Assembly: GCA_002317385.1 (NCBI GenBank)
Contig: DCJH01000066.1
Span: forward strand, 2,786 to 49,488
Length of the DNA: 46,703 nucleotides
Reading direction: 5' to 3'
Origin: Prevotella sp. UBA1705
Lineage (GTDB): Bacteria; Bacteroidota; Bacteroidia; Bacteroidales; Bacteroidaceae
The notes under the pieces were generated by a model that searched no databases, had not been told where the DNA came from, and was given only the letters and a program-made list of their open reading frames with translations. Made by a program: the position numbers and the translations under genes. The number at the start of each line of letters is the position of its first letter. The first letter of the stretch is position 1. Shown piece by piece: positions 39,751-46,703 of the stretch.

Positions 39751-42099
39751 ATGAAAAGATTAATTCTGATTCTATCTCTCTGCAGCCTGTCCTTCCACCT
39801 CCGGGCGCAACAGTTGCCCATGAAACTATGGTATGACCGGCCGGCCAACCAGTTCGAACAGTCGCTCGCCATCGGCAACGGGAAACTTGGAGCACTGGTC
39901 TACGGCCAGCCCGACAGGGAAATTATACACCTGAACGACATCACTTTCTGGAGCGGAAAACCCGTAGATCTCACGCTCGACAAGGACGCACACCGTTGGA
40001 TTCCAGCCATCCGCGAGGCGCTATTCCGTGAAGACTATCGCACCGCCGACTCCTTGCAGCATTTCGTGCAAGGCCACAACTCTCAATACTATCAGCCCCT
40101 CGGCACACTCATCATCACCGACCGGAACACCGGGCTGGCCACCAACTACTATCGGGAACTCAGTCTCGACAGCGCCATCTGTCGCGACCGATACACCCGC
40201 AACGGCGTGACCATCATGCGTGAATACTTCGTCTCCCATCCCGACAAGGTCATAGCCATACACCTCAAGGCCTCACAGCCAGGGGCATTGAACTGCAGCC
40301 TGATGCTCACCTCACAGGTGAACCACGGCGTAAAGGTGTCCGACCGCCAGCTGACCATGACCGGGAACGCTGCCGGAGACCCCGCCGAGACCATCCATTT
40401 CTGCACTGTGCTCAAGGTGAAGAATGCCGGAGGCACCGTGGAGCAGACCGACTCGTCGCTCGTGCTCAACCATGCCACCGAGGCTTCTATATACATGGTC
40501 AACGAGACGAGCTTCAATGGCTACGACAAGCACCCCGTGAAGGAAGGCGCACCCTATATTGAAACCGCCATGGACGATGCCTGGCACCTGATGAACTACA
40601 CCTACAAGAGCCTGTTGGAACGTCATGTAAAAGACTATCAGAGCATTTTTAACCGGGTGAGATTCAATCTTGCAGGCGCGAAGTTCAATGCCACGCAGCC
40701 CACCGACTCGATGCTCAAGCATTATGGGAAAGGTGGCGGAGAGGACAAATATCTGGAGACTTTGTACTTCCAGTTTGGCCGCTACATGCTCATTTCCAGC
40801 TCTCGAACCGAGGGCGTACCGGCCAACCTGCAGGGTCTTTGGAACGAGAAGAAGCAGGCACCATGGCGCGGAAACTACACCATCAACATCAATCTGGAAG
40901 AGAACTACTGGCCCTGCGACGTGGCCAACATGCCCGAAATGTTCAGTCCGCTGGCCTCGTTCTGCTGGAATCTCGCACAAACGGGCCAACAGAATGCCCG
41001 CAACTACTATGGTGCGAAGCGCGGATGGAGCTGCGGACACAACTCTGACATCTGGGCGATGACCAATCCGGTGGGCGAGAAAAACGAGTCGCCCACGTGG
41101 AGCAACTGGAATATGGGCGGCGCCTGGCTCATGCAAAACGTCTACGACCACTATCTCTACACCCAAGACCTGAGCTATCTGCGCAACACCGCCTACCCGC
41201 TCATGAAGGGCGCCAGCGACTTCGTGCTCGACTGGCTCGTGCCCAACCCCCAAAACCCCAGTGAGCTCATCACTGCTCCCAGCACCTCGCCCGAGGCGTT
41301 CTACAAGACCGGCAAGGGCTACAAGGGCGCCACGCTCTACGGAGGCACAGCCGACCTGGCCATCATCCGCGAGCTGCTCACCAACACCCTCGAGGCGGCC
41401 CAGACGCTCAAGGAGGACAAGAAATACCAAGATACCCTGCGCCACACCATCGCCCTACTGCACCCATACACCGTGGGCCACATGGGCGACATCAACGAAT
41501 GGTACTACGATTGGGACGACGAAGACTTCCATCACCGTCACCAGAGCCACCTCATCGGACTCTATCCAGGCCACCAAATCAGCCTCTCGGCTACCCCGTC
41601 GCTGGCCCAGGCCGCTGCCCGAAGCCTCGACATCAAGGGCGACGAGACCACGGGATGGAGCACTGGATGGCGCATGAACCTCTGGGCAAGGCTTCGCAAT
41701 GCCCCACAGGCCTACCACATCTATCAGAAACTGCTGAGCTATGTAGACCCCGACCACACGCGCTCGCAGCATGGCGGCACCTATCCCAACCTCTTCGACG
41801 CCCATCCGCCGTTCCAGATAGACGGCAATTTCGGCGGCACGGCAGGCGTGTGCGAGATGCTCATGCAGAGCCACAACGGCCTCATCGAACTGCTGCCAGC
41901 CCTTCCCGCCCAATGGGCTACGGGCCAGATCAGCGGACTGAAGGCACGCGGCGGCTATGAACTAAGCCTCAGCTGGACCGACGGGAAGGTGACCCAGGCC
42001 CAGATCAAAGCCGTGAAAAAAAGCAAAGTCAAGGTGCGTCTGAACGGCGAGACCAAGGAACTGAAACTCAAGAAAGGCAAGGTGACCAAGATTCTATGA
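39751..42099 (+). CDS. Glycoside hydrolase family 95 (alpha-L-fucosidase or alpha-L-galactosidase)
   Basis: A 782-residue exported enzyme (signal peptide about 1-20) with the GH95 start LWYDRPANQFEQSLAIGNGK, central (alpha/alpha)6 barrel and C-terminal beta domain. Residues matching the inverting catalytic set known for this family are present: Asn379 and Asn381 in TININLEENYWP, Glu515 in APSTSPEAF and Asp691 in HPPFQIDGNFGGTAG. Members cleave alpha-1,2-linked L-fucose from host or plant glycans, or L-galactose from plant cell wall chains; sequence by eye cannot decide. It overlaps the next gene by four bases and sits ahead of an AraC regulator. Confidence 0.93.
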   Translation: MKRLILILSLCSLSFHLRAQQLPMKLWYDRPANQFEQSLAIGNGKLGALVYGQPDREIIHLNDITFWSGKPVDLTLDKDAHRWIPAIREALFREDYRTADSLQHFVQGHNSQYYQPLGTLIITDRNTGLATNYYRELSLDSAICRDRYTRNGVTIMREYFVSHPDKVIAIHLKASQPGALNCSLMLTSQVNHGVKVSDRQLTMTGNAAGDPAETIHFCTVLKVKNAGGTVEQTDSSLVLNHATEASIYMVNETSFNGYDKHPVKEGAPYIETAMDDAWHLMNYTYKSLLERHVKDYQSIFNRVRFNLAGAKFNATQPTDSMLKHYGKGGGEDKYLETLYFQFGRYMLISSSRTEGVPANLQGLWNEKKQAPWRGNYTININLEENYWPCDVANMPEMFSPLASFCWNLAQTGQQNARNYYGAKRGWSCGHNSDIWAMTNPVGEKNESPTWSNWNMGGAWLMQNVYDHYLYTQDLSYLRNTAYPLMKGASDFVLDWLVPNPQNPSELITAPSTSPEAFYKTGKGYKGATLYGGTADLAIIRELLTNTLEAAQTLKEDKKYQDTLRHTIALLHPYTVGHMGDINEWYYDWDDEDFHHRHQSHLIGLYPGHQISLSATPSLAQAAARSLDIKGDETTGWSTGWRMNLWARLRNAPQAYHIYQKLLSYVDPDHTRSQHGGTYPNLFDAHPPFQIDGNFGGTAGVCEMLMQSHNGLIELLPALPAQWATGQISGLKARGGYELSLSWTDGKVTQAQIKAVKKSKVKVRLNGETKELKLKKGKVTKIL

Positions 42100-43010
42100 A
42101 GTCATTGACCCTCTTCTGCGGCCTTCTGCTCTCTGTCCTCAGCGCCCTTGCCCAGGAGTTCGACACCCACTGGATAGCCGCTCCCACGCCCGACAGCACC
42201 GCCCACATGTGGTTTCGCCAGACCTACTTGCCCGGAAACCGGGCCGAGGAGGCCCACATCAGCGTGACGACCACCGGATATTTCAAGCTCTACGTCAACG
42301 AATGTATCGTCGGCACGGCGCTGTTCTATCCCTATCGCGACGGTCAGACCGACGAGCCGATGACCGCGACGTTCGACGTGACGCCCTTTCTACGCGCCAA
42401 CACCAATGTCGTAGCGCTCATCTACTCGCCCGCATTTCCGCAAGCCAACCGCCGACAGATAGCCGTATCGTTCTATGGTCGCGAGGCCAACGGCCAGCCG
42501 TTCTGCCACTATTCCGACCGCAACTGGCTGTGCCGGCAGGCCAATTCGAGGATGAAAACCGGTGGCGGAGAATATATCGATGGCCGCGCGCACACCACCT
42601 CATGGCGAGCTACTGAATACGACCCGGCGCTATGGGTGGGCGTTGAAGAGTCCACTGGCCACCCAACCAGCGTCTCACCAGCCAGCAGCCCCTGTCTGTG
42701 GGCCCCAGATGTGGTGCACAGGCGGTCGTACAACTACTTTGACAACACCGATAGCGGCACCGAATATGAGTTTAAGAAAGGCTTCGTCGGCATGGTGAGA
42801 CTCACCATTCGCAATGCCACAAGGGGCGAACGCATCAGTCTCGACAACACCGACTACATCTGCAACGGTGAGCTCGACGAGCAGGCATGCCCTCAGTTTG
42901 CCATCGAAAACCACCGCCGCGTGACGGTTTCGGGCGATGGTCGGTTTCGCAGAGACCAGATTACCGACATTGAGGCCATAGAAACCGGCCTGTCGACCCA
43001 CTGCCCGTAG
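42096..43010 (+). CDS. Secreted beta-sandwich protein resembling the N-terminal part of rhamnosidase-type hydrolases
   Basis: A 304-residue exported protein (signal peptide MKSLTLFCGLLLSVLSALAQ). WIAAPTPDSTAHMWFRQTYL, ISVTTTGYFKLYVNECIVGT, DVTPFLRANTNVVALIYSPA and WRATEYDPALWVGVEES resemble the accessory beta-sandwich domains in front of GH78-type alpha-L-rhamnosidases. The catalytic (alpha/alpha)6 barrel is absent, and the protein ends cleanly, so it is either a stand-alone accessory binding protein or a remnant. It overlaps the GH95 gene by four bases, so the two are coupled. Function is inferred only from resemblance. Confidence 0.7.
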   Translation: MKSLTLFCGLLLSVLSALAQEFDTHWIAAPTPDSTAHMWFRQTYLPGNRAEEAHISVTTTGYFKLYVNECIVGTALFYPYRDGQTDEPMTATFDVTPFLRANTNVVALIYSPAFPQANRRQIAVSFYGREANGQPFCHYSDRNWLCRQANSRMKTGGGEYIDGRAHTTSWRATEYDPALWVGVEESTGHPTSVSPASSPCLWAPDVVHRRSYNYFDNTDSGTEYEFKKGFVGMVRLTIRNATRGERISLDNTDYICNGELDEQACPQFAIENHRRVTVSGDGRFRRDQITDIEAIETGLSTHCP

Positions 43011-43063
43011 CCCCCATGACCCCAGCAACACCAGAAACAACACATAGATAAAAGAGTAAGACA

Positions 43064-43945
43064 ATGAGTTATACAGATTTATTAAACATCACCGTGGAGA
43101 GTGCCCGTGAGCGCAAAAGCGGCGGAAGTTTTCTCGACAACGACTTGGCTTTGGTAGACGATATCACCAAGTTGACATTTCCCGACGGTCCCCGCCGCAT
43201 GAAATGTCTCATCCTCGCCCTTTGCACACAAGGAAATGCGGAATATAGTCTCGACACCATCCGGCACAAAGTGATGCCGGGCGACATCATCATCATCAAC
43301 AGCGGACAGGTCATCGACGACTTCGTACAGTCGGCCGACTGCCTCGGCGCGGCGCTCGTGGTGTCGGATCCGTTCTTCTATGAAATCATCTCTGGCGTCC
43401 ACGACCTGAGCTACCTCTTCACATTCTCGCGCACACATCCTGTGTTCCACCTCACCGAAGAGGAGATGGAGAATACGCTGAGCTACATCCACATCATCAA
43501 AAACAAGATGGGAAACGCCGCCCACCGGTTCCGCCGCGACACCGTGCGCTCGCTCATCCAAGCGCTCATCTACGACACCGGCGAGACCATAGCGCGCATC
43601 CAGAACTCGCCCGGCATCAAGAAGACGAGGGCAGAGTCTATCTATGTGGAGTTCATGCTGCTGGTGGAGCGCAACTTCAGGCGCGAGAGGCGCGTGGCGT
43701 GGTATGCGCAGAAGCTGAAAATCACGCCCAAATATCTGGCCGAGACCACCAAGCAGGTGAGCCGGCGCACGCCCAACGACTGGATCGACGACTACGTGGT
43801 GCTGGAGCTCCGCGTGCTGCTGAAGAACACCACTAAGAGCATCAAGGACATCGCCGACCACATGCACTTCCCCAACCAGAGTTTCCTGGGCAAATATTTC
43901 AAGGAGCATGTGGGCATGAGTCCCTCGGAGTATCGGAAGAAATAG
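43064..43945 (+). CDS. AraC-family transcriptional regulator
   Basis: A 293-residue cytoplasmic regulator with an N-terminal cupin-like sensing domain (about 20-150) and a C-terminal AraC DNA-binding domain with two helix-turn-helix motifs (VAWYAQKLKITPKYLAETTK, KSIKDIADHMHFPNQSFLGK, then YFKEHVGMSPSEYRK). It lies 53 bases after the secreted protein gene, same strand, so it may be cotranscribed with the GH95 gene and control it. The ligand is unknown. Confidence 0.92.
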   Translation: MSYTDLLNITVESARERKSGGSFLDNDLALVDDITKLTFPDGPRRMKCLILALCTQGNAEYSLDTIRHKVMPGDIIIINSGQVIDDFVQSADCLGAALVVSDPFFYEIISGVHDLSYLFTFSRTHPVFHLTEEEMENTLSYIHIIKNKMGNAAHRFRRDTVRSLIQALIYDTGETIARIQNSPGIKKTRAESIYVEFMLLVERNFRRERRVAWYAQKLKITPKYLAETTKQVSRRTPNDWIDDYVVLELRVLLKNTTKSIKDIADHMHFPNQSFLGKYFKEHVGMSPSEYRKK

Positions 43946-43960
43946 GCAGTGGGCTATTCT

Positions 43961-44026
43961 CTGACTGGTCTGACCGGTCTGACTGGTCAGAGGAGTCAGG
44001 CCAGTCGGAAGAGCCCTACCGGGCTC
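43961..44026. repeat. 9-bp tandem repeat followed by a small hairpin
   Basis: CTGACTGGTCTGACCGGTCT and further degenerate units to 44,008, the inverse of the CCAGTCCGA type at 12,261 and 35,461. A perfect hairpin GAGCCC-TACC-GGGCTC follows at 44,011-44,026 and may end the AraC transcript. Confidence 0.55.
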
Positions 44027-44202
44027 CCAAAAGCACCACTACAGCAGGCCAGCGTGTCCTTATTATTCAGCAAAATAAATGTTGTGGTTCAGGCAGACTG
44101 CGGCTCTGACCAAGCTCCCAGGTAGGCATCCAGCTCCACTATTATGCGCATCTTAGACACGAAAAGGCCCTTTTCCCACTCTTAAAAGACTTTTTTCCAT
44201 CA

Positions 44203-44243
44203 ACCAAGAAGGCCTAAACGCATTGCGTTTAGGCCTTCTTGGT
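44203..44243. repeat. Perfect 20-bp-stem hairpin
   Basis: A 41-base perfect palindrome with a single central base; arms at 44203-44222 and 44224-44243. It sits in the 532-bp gap between the AraC gene and the convergent DUF3109 gene. It is not followed by a T-tract on either strand, so it may be a bidirectional terminator or a repeat remnant. Nothing else in 44,027-44,202 is recognisable. Confidence 0.75.
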
Positions 44244-44244
44244 A

Positions 44245-44288
44245 TGGCGATTCGGTAGTAATCAGCTGGCGATAACTATCGAATCGTA
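44245..44288. repeat. 22-bp repeat family, degenerate pair
   Basis: GGCGATTCGGTAGTAATCAG followed by CTGGCGATAACTATCGAATC, about two diverged units of the TAATCGC-N5-GATTAGGTAG family, directly next to the perfect hairpin. Confidence 0.5.
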
Positions 44289-44477
44289 AAACCGCCAAAT
44301 ATCTATATTTTGCAAATCACTGGTTTTCAAGCTCTTGAAAAACCGCTCATTTTTGAGGATTTTCGAGCCGATGGCCGGCCGATGCACCTTGAGACGAGTT
44401 TCAAGAGCGATGTTCAAGTTATTTCATCAGATATTTCCCACAATGAGCGGATAACTCTGGCAACTGCCCAACACCCG

Positions 44478-45107
44478 CTATTCGATGAGTCCCTGCTGCC
44501 TAAGTTGCTCGGCCACATCGCACAATTCCTGATACCAAGCCTCGCCGAAACGCCTCGTGAGCGGCTCTCTGAGGAATCGGTAGAGCGGCAGCCGGAGCTC
44601 CTTGCCCTTCTTCACCCCACCCCTGCAGATGTCCCAACGATGATAGTTGAGCCCGATGAGTCCACCAGGGAAGCGCTTCTCGCGAAGCGGATAGAGCGCG
44701 CAGGAGATGGGTTTGCACCAGCTGGTCTTCTCCTGCCGGTAGGCCCGCTCCAGCGCGCAGAGGCAGCAGTGGGAAATGGTATGCCCATCTGACCGGTCGG
44801 TGAGGTCCTCGTAGCAGGTGAACACACAGTCTTTGCCTCCCACAATGCTTGTCACCAGGTCGCCCTCAGCGTCGCTATAGGCCACGCCCTGCTTGTCGAT
44901 GACACTCTGTGCTGTAGCCGAGAGGTCCGTCCACACCTCGTCGAGGCAGTCTTCGATGGCCCCTATCTCATCGAGCGTCACGGGTGCTCCCGCATCGCCC
45001 TCGATGCAGCATTGGCCCTTGCACGCGTCAAGGTCGCAGCAAAAATGCTCAGTGAAAATGTCAGGAGAAACCAATACGTCTCCGATTTGAAGGATGTGAA
45101 GTTGCAC
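44478..45107 (-). CDS. DUF3109 family cysteine-rich protein
   Basis: A 209-residue cytoplasmic protein of the DUF3109 family, with many conserved cysteines (FCCDLDACKGQCCIEGD, DCVFTCYED, HCCLCALERAY, WCKPISCALYPL, DICRGG). The spacing suggests bound metal or an Fe-S cluster, in the style of YkgJ-type CxxC proteins, but no function is established. The start codon is GTG at 45,107 (MQLHILQIGDVLVSP); no ATG is better placed. The upstream side abuts a terminal-inverted-repeat element only five bases away, so its promoter must lie in or beyond that element; a TACCTTTG box is at 45,402-45,395. Confidence 0.82.
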   Translation of the reverse strand: MQLHILQIGDVLVSPDIFTEHFCCDLDACKGQCCIEGDAGAPVTLDEIGAIEDCLDEVWTDLSATAQSVIDKQGVAYSDAEGDLVTSIVGGKDCVFTCYEDLTDRSDGHTISHCCLCALERAYRQEKTSWCKPISCALYPLREKRFPGGLIGLNYHRWDICRGGVKKGKELRLPLYRFLREPLTRRFGEAWYQELCDVAEQLRQQGLIE

Positions 45108-45112
45108 TTGGG

Positions 45113-45444
45113 GATGAGGAGTTAAGGAGTTAAGAAGTTAAGGCGTTAAGCCATCAATGACTTGGGGGTACGAATATTCAGGGGGTATGGAGTCAGGAAG
45201 CGAAAGGGTTGAGACAATAGCGACAAAGATGCCGTGAAATGAGGGAGATGGGGAGTTATGAACTGAAGGAATGAAGACAATACTGATGAGTAAAAGAGAG
45301 AAGATTAGGAGACGAAAAGATCGTTCTTGCGCCAAGTAAACAAGGCATAAAACAATCATCCCCAACCTACTTCTCCACTACTTCCCTGTCTCTGCAAAGG
45401 TAATGTCTTGACTCCTTAACTTCTTAACTCCGTAACTCCTCATC
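45113..45444. repeat. Element with 31-bp terminal inverted repeats between DUF3109 and ung
   Basis: The left arm 45113-45143 and right arm 45414-45444 are inverted repeats with 30 of 31 positions identical, built of 8-bp iterations (ggagttaa, gaagttaa). The element is 332 bp and fills nearly the whole gap between two same-strand genes, ending 3 bases from the ung stop codon. Inside are a minus-strand TACCTTTG box (45,402-45,395) and a 75-codon open frame (45,365-45,138) with a possible membrane segment. No transposase is encoded, so it is MITE-like. Confidence 0.8.
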
Positions 45445-45447
45445 CAT

Positions 45448-46110
45448 TTACCATTCAATCTCCCCCTCCCCATGCTGCCTCAGATACTCGTTGCAGCGGG
45501 AGAACTGGTGCTGACCGAACCATCCGCCGCGGTTGGCGGAGAGCGGAGAGGGGTGCACCGACTCCAGCACAAGGTTTTGTTGCTGATTGATGAGGTAGCG
45601 CTTGCTGCGCGCATATCCGCCCCAGAGCATATACACCAGGTGCTGGCGATGGGTGCTGAGCGCATGGATGGTCGCATCAGTAAAGGTGTCCCAGCCGAGT
45701 TTTTGATGGCTGTTGGCCTCGTGGGCACGCACGGTGAGCGTGGCATTGAGCAGCAGCACACCCTGATTGGCCCAGCGGGTGAGGTCGCCACTGGTCGGCA
45801 TCTCCTTGCCCAAATCACTGGCTATCTCCTTGAAGATATTGACGAGCGAGGGCGGCATCATCGTTCCCTCGGGCACAGAGAAACTCAGCCCCATGGCCTG
45901 ACCAGGCTCATGATACGGGTCTTGTCCGATGATCACCACCTTTACCCGGTCGAACGGACAGAGGTCGAAGGCGTTGAAGATGAGTTTTCCCGGCGGGTAG
46001 CAGGGGCCGCGACGATACTCTTCGCGTACCGCCTCAGTGAGCTGAGTGAAGTAAGGCTTCGCAAACTCAGCCGAAAGATGCTCATGCCATGATGGATTGA
46101 TGTTGACCAT
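45448..46110 (-). CDS. ung: Uracil-DNA glycosylase
   Basis: Family 1 UDG, which excises uracil from DNA to start base excision repair. The 220 residues from MVNINPSWHEHLSAEF carry motif I GQDPYHEPGQAMGLSFSV with the catalytic Asp, NQGVLLLNATLTV, and motif II HPSPLSANRGGW. The ATG at 46,110 is chosen; an upstream in-frame start would translate the neighbouring hairpin element. The protein reaches normal family length with this start. Confidence 0.95.
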   Translation of the reverse strand: MVNINPSWHEHLSAEFAKPYFTQLTEAVREEYRRGPCYPPGKLIFNAFDLCPFDRVKVVIIGQDPYHEPGQAMGLSFSVPEGTMMPPSLVNIFKEIASDLGKEMPTSGDLTRWANQGVLLLNATLTVRAHEANSHQKLGWDTFTDATIHALSTHRQHLVYMLWGGYARSKRYLINQQQNLVLESVHPSPLSANRGGWFGQHQFSRCNEYLRQHGEGEIEW

Positions 46111-46114
46111 AAAA

Positions 46115-46324
46115 AGCCTCCCCATTCCCTCTGAAGGAGGGAATGTTCTATTACAGTGTTAAACAACTGTGGCCATACGCTCCATTTTCATTGTGCATAT
46201 GGCCCAGTATGGTTAAAGAGGTTGCACCTCAGCCCCCTACCCCGCTCAACGGAATGCCTCAGATAGGCTCCTACCCTCACGTGCCGGATGGCACATTCCC
46301 TCCTTCGGAGGGCTTGGAGAGGCT
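46115..46324. repeat. Hairpin-ended intergenic element, variant copy upstream of ung
   Basis: Left AGCCTCCCC (46115-46123) followed by the hairpin ATTCCCTC-TGAAG-GAGGGAAT; right CCCTCC-TTC-GGAGGG and GGAGAGGCT (46316-46324). It starts five bases before the ung start codon and occupies the ung/gpmI gap. Same design as 14,245-14,530. Confidence 0.6.
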
Positions 46325-46349
46325 GTTGGGGGGAGGCAGACTTGCTACG

Positions 46350-46703
46350 TTAATCCTCTATCAGGCACTCGCCGGTCATGTCGGCGGGCTGCTCCAGACC
46401 CATGATATGCAGGATGGAGGGAGCCACGTCGGCCAGACGGCCGTCCTTCACCGTTGCCGAGTTGTTGTTGGTGACATATACAAACGGCACGGGATTGAGC
46501 GAGTGGGCAGTGTTGGGCGTGCCATCGGCGTTGATAGCGTTATCGGCATTGCCGTGGTCGGCGATGATGATAGCCTCGTAGTCGTTGGCCTTGGCAGCCT
46601 CGATCACGTCTTTCACGCAGTTGTCCACAGCCCAAACGGCCTTGGCAATGGCGTTGTAGACACCCGTATGACCCACCATATCACCATTGGCGAAGTTCAC
46701 CAC
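46350..46703 (-). CDS. gpmI: 2,3-bisphosphoglycerate-independent phosphoglycerate mutase, C-terminal part (runs off the right edge)
   Basis: iPGM interconverts 3- and 2-phosphoglycerate in glycolysis with two manganese ions. The visible 118 codons open with VVNFANGDMVGHTG and contain the alkaline-phosphatase-type metal motif ADHGNADN, then GTPNTAHSLNPVPFVYV and APSILHIMGLEQPADMTG, the characteristic C-terminus. The frame continues past the right edge. Confidence 0.95.
   Translation of the reverse strand: MVNFANGDMVGHTGVYNAIAKAVWAVDNCVKDVIEAAKANDYEAIIIADHGNADNAINADGTPNTAHSLNPVPFVYVTNNNSATVKDGRLADVAPSILHIMGLEQPADMTGECLIED

Noticed and set aside
44310..44792. Plus-strand open frame of 160 codons overlapping the DUF3109 gene
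   Set aside because: Most of it is antisense to a well-conserved cysteine-rich family; no domain or promoter is seen.
46111..46125. Five extra N-terminal residues of Ung (MGRLF)
   Set aside because: They are encoded by the end of the hairpin element; MVNINPSWHEHL is the expected family start.

Overview
The window joins sequence of two different bacterial characters. From about base 4,880 to the right end everything looks like one Bacteroidales genome, most likely Prevotella or a close relative. The evidence is the SusC/SusD pair, FtsI with a PASTA tail, an mraZ-rsmH-ftsL-ftsI-murE-mraY cluster, the glsA/glsB glycine-lipid genes, TPR-DUF4292-EnvC behind dut, TAnnTTTG promoter boxes and the absence of Shine-Dalgarno sequences. 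From base 1 to about 4,830 the genes (ddl, murC, murG, murD and the 3' third of mraY) are visibly more GC-rich, carry purine-rich ribosome binding sites and look like a Firmicutes of Negativicutes type. The change of character falls inside the mraY coding sequence, in frame, at one of its most conserved stretches. An assembly chimera is the simplest explanation; a real recombination is the interesting alternative.

Layout: 1-11,644 (all minus strand) is the division and cell wall cluster, read from mraZ at 11,574 leftward through rsmH, ftsL, ftsI, murE and hybrid mraY into murD, murG, murC and ddl. Three MraZ-type operator repeats sit upstream of mraZ. 11.6-12.4 kb is a gene-free block of repeats. 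12.4-14.2 kb holds glsA-glsB. 14.5-16.4 kb holds divergent dgt and dut; dut leads into a TPR protein, a DUF4292 lipoprotein and an EnvC-like protein (to 20.8 kb). 21.0-22.1 kb is an ArgE-type M20 deacetylase; 22.1-22.8 kb is another repeat block; then come an acyl-CoA synthetase, prfB, a small membrane protein, a CYTH protein, a convergent VanZ-like gene, an NSS transporter, a helix-hairpin-helix protein and a DUF4252 protein (to 29.8 kb). 30.1-35.2 kb is a SusC/SusD operon. 35.5-39.6 kb is housekeeping: recO, tRNA-Glu, rpsT, a secreted DUF3298-like protein and gyrB. 39.75-43.9 kb is a GH95 fucosidase-family enzyme, a short secreted protein and an AraC regulator. The end carries a DUF3109 protein, ung and the C-terminus of gpmI.

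The most unusual content is in the intergenic DNA. At least five families of short structured repeats recur: a 22-bp tandem unit (four loci), paired GC-rich hairpin ends (four loci), a GTAG-headed REP-like inverted pair, ggagttaa-type terminal inverted repeats (two loci, and a similar design inserted in frame in rsmH) and a 9-bp tandem unit (three loci). Two loci (11.8-12.1 kb and 22.2-22.7 kb) carry the same composite of 22-bp array plus hairpin-ended element in opposite orientation. No transposase, integrase, CRISPR array or rRNA is visible. All alignments were done by eye; no database search was run.
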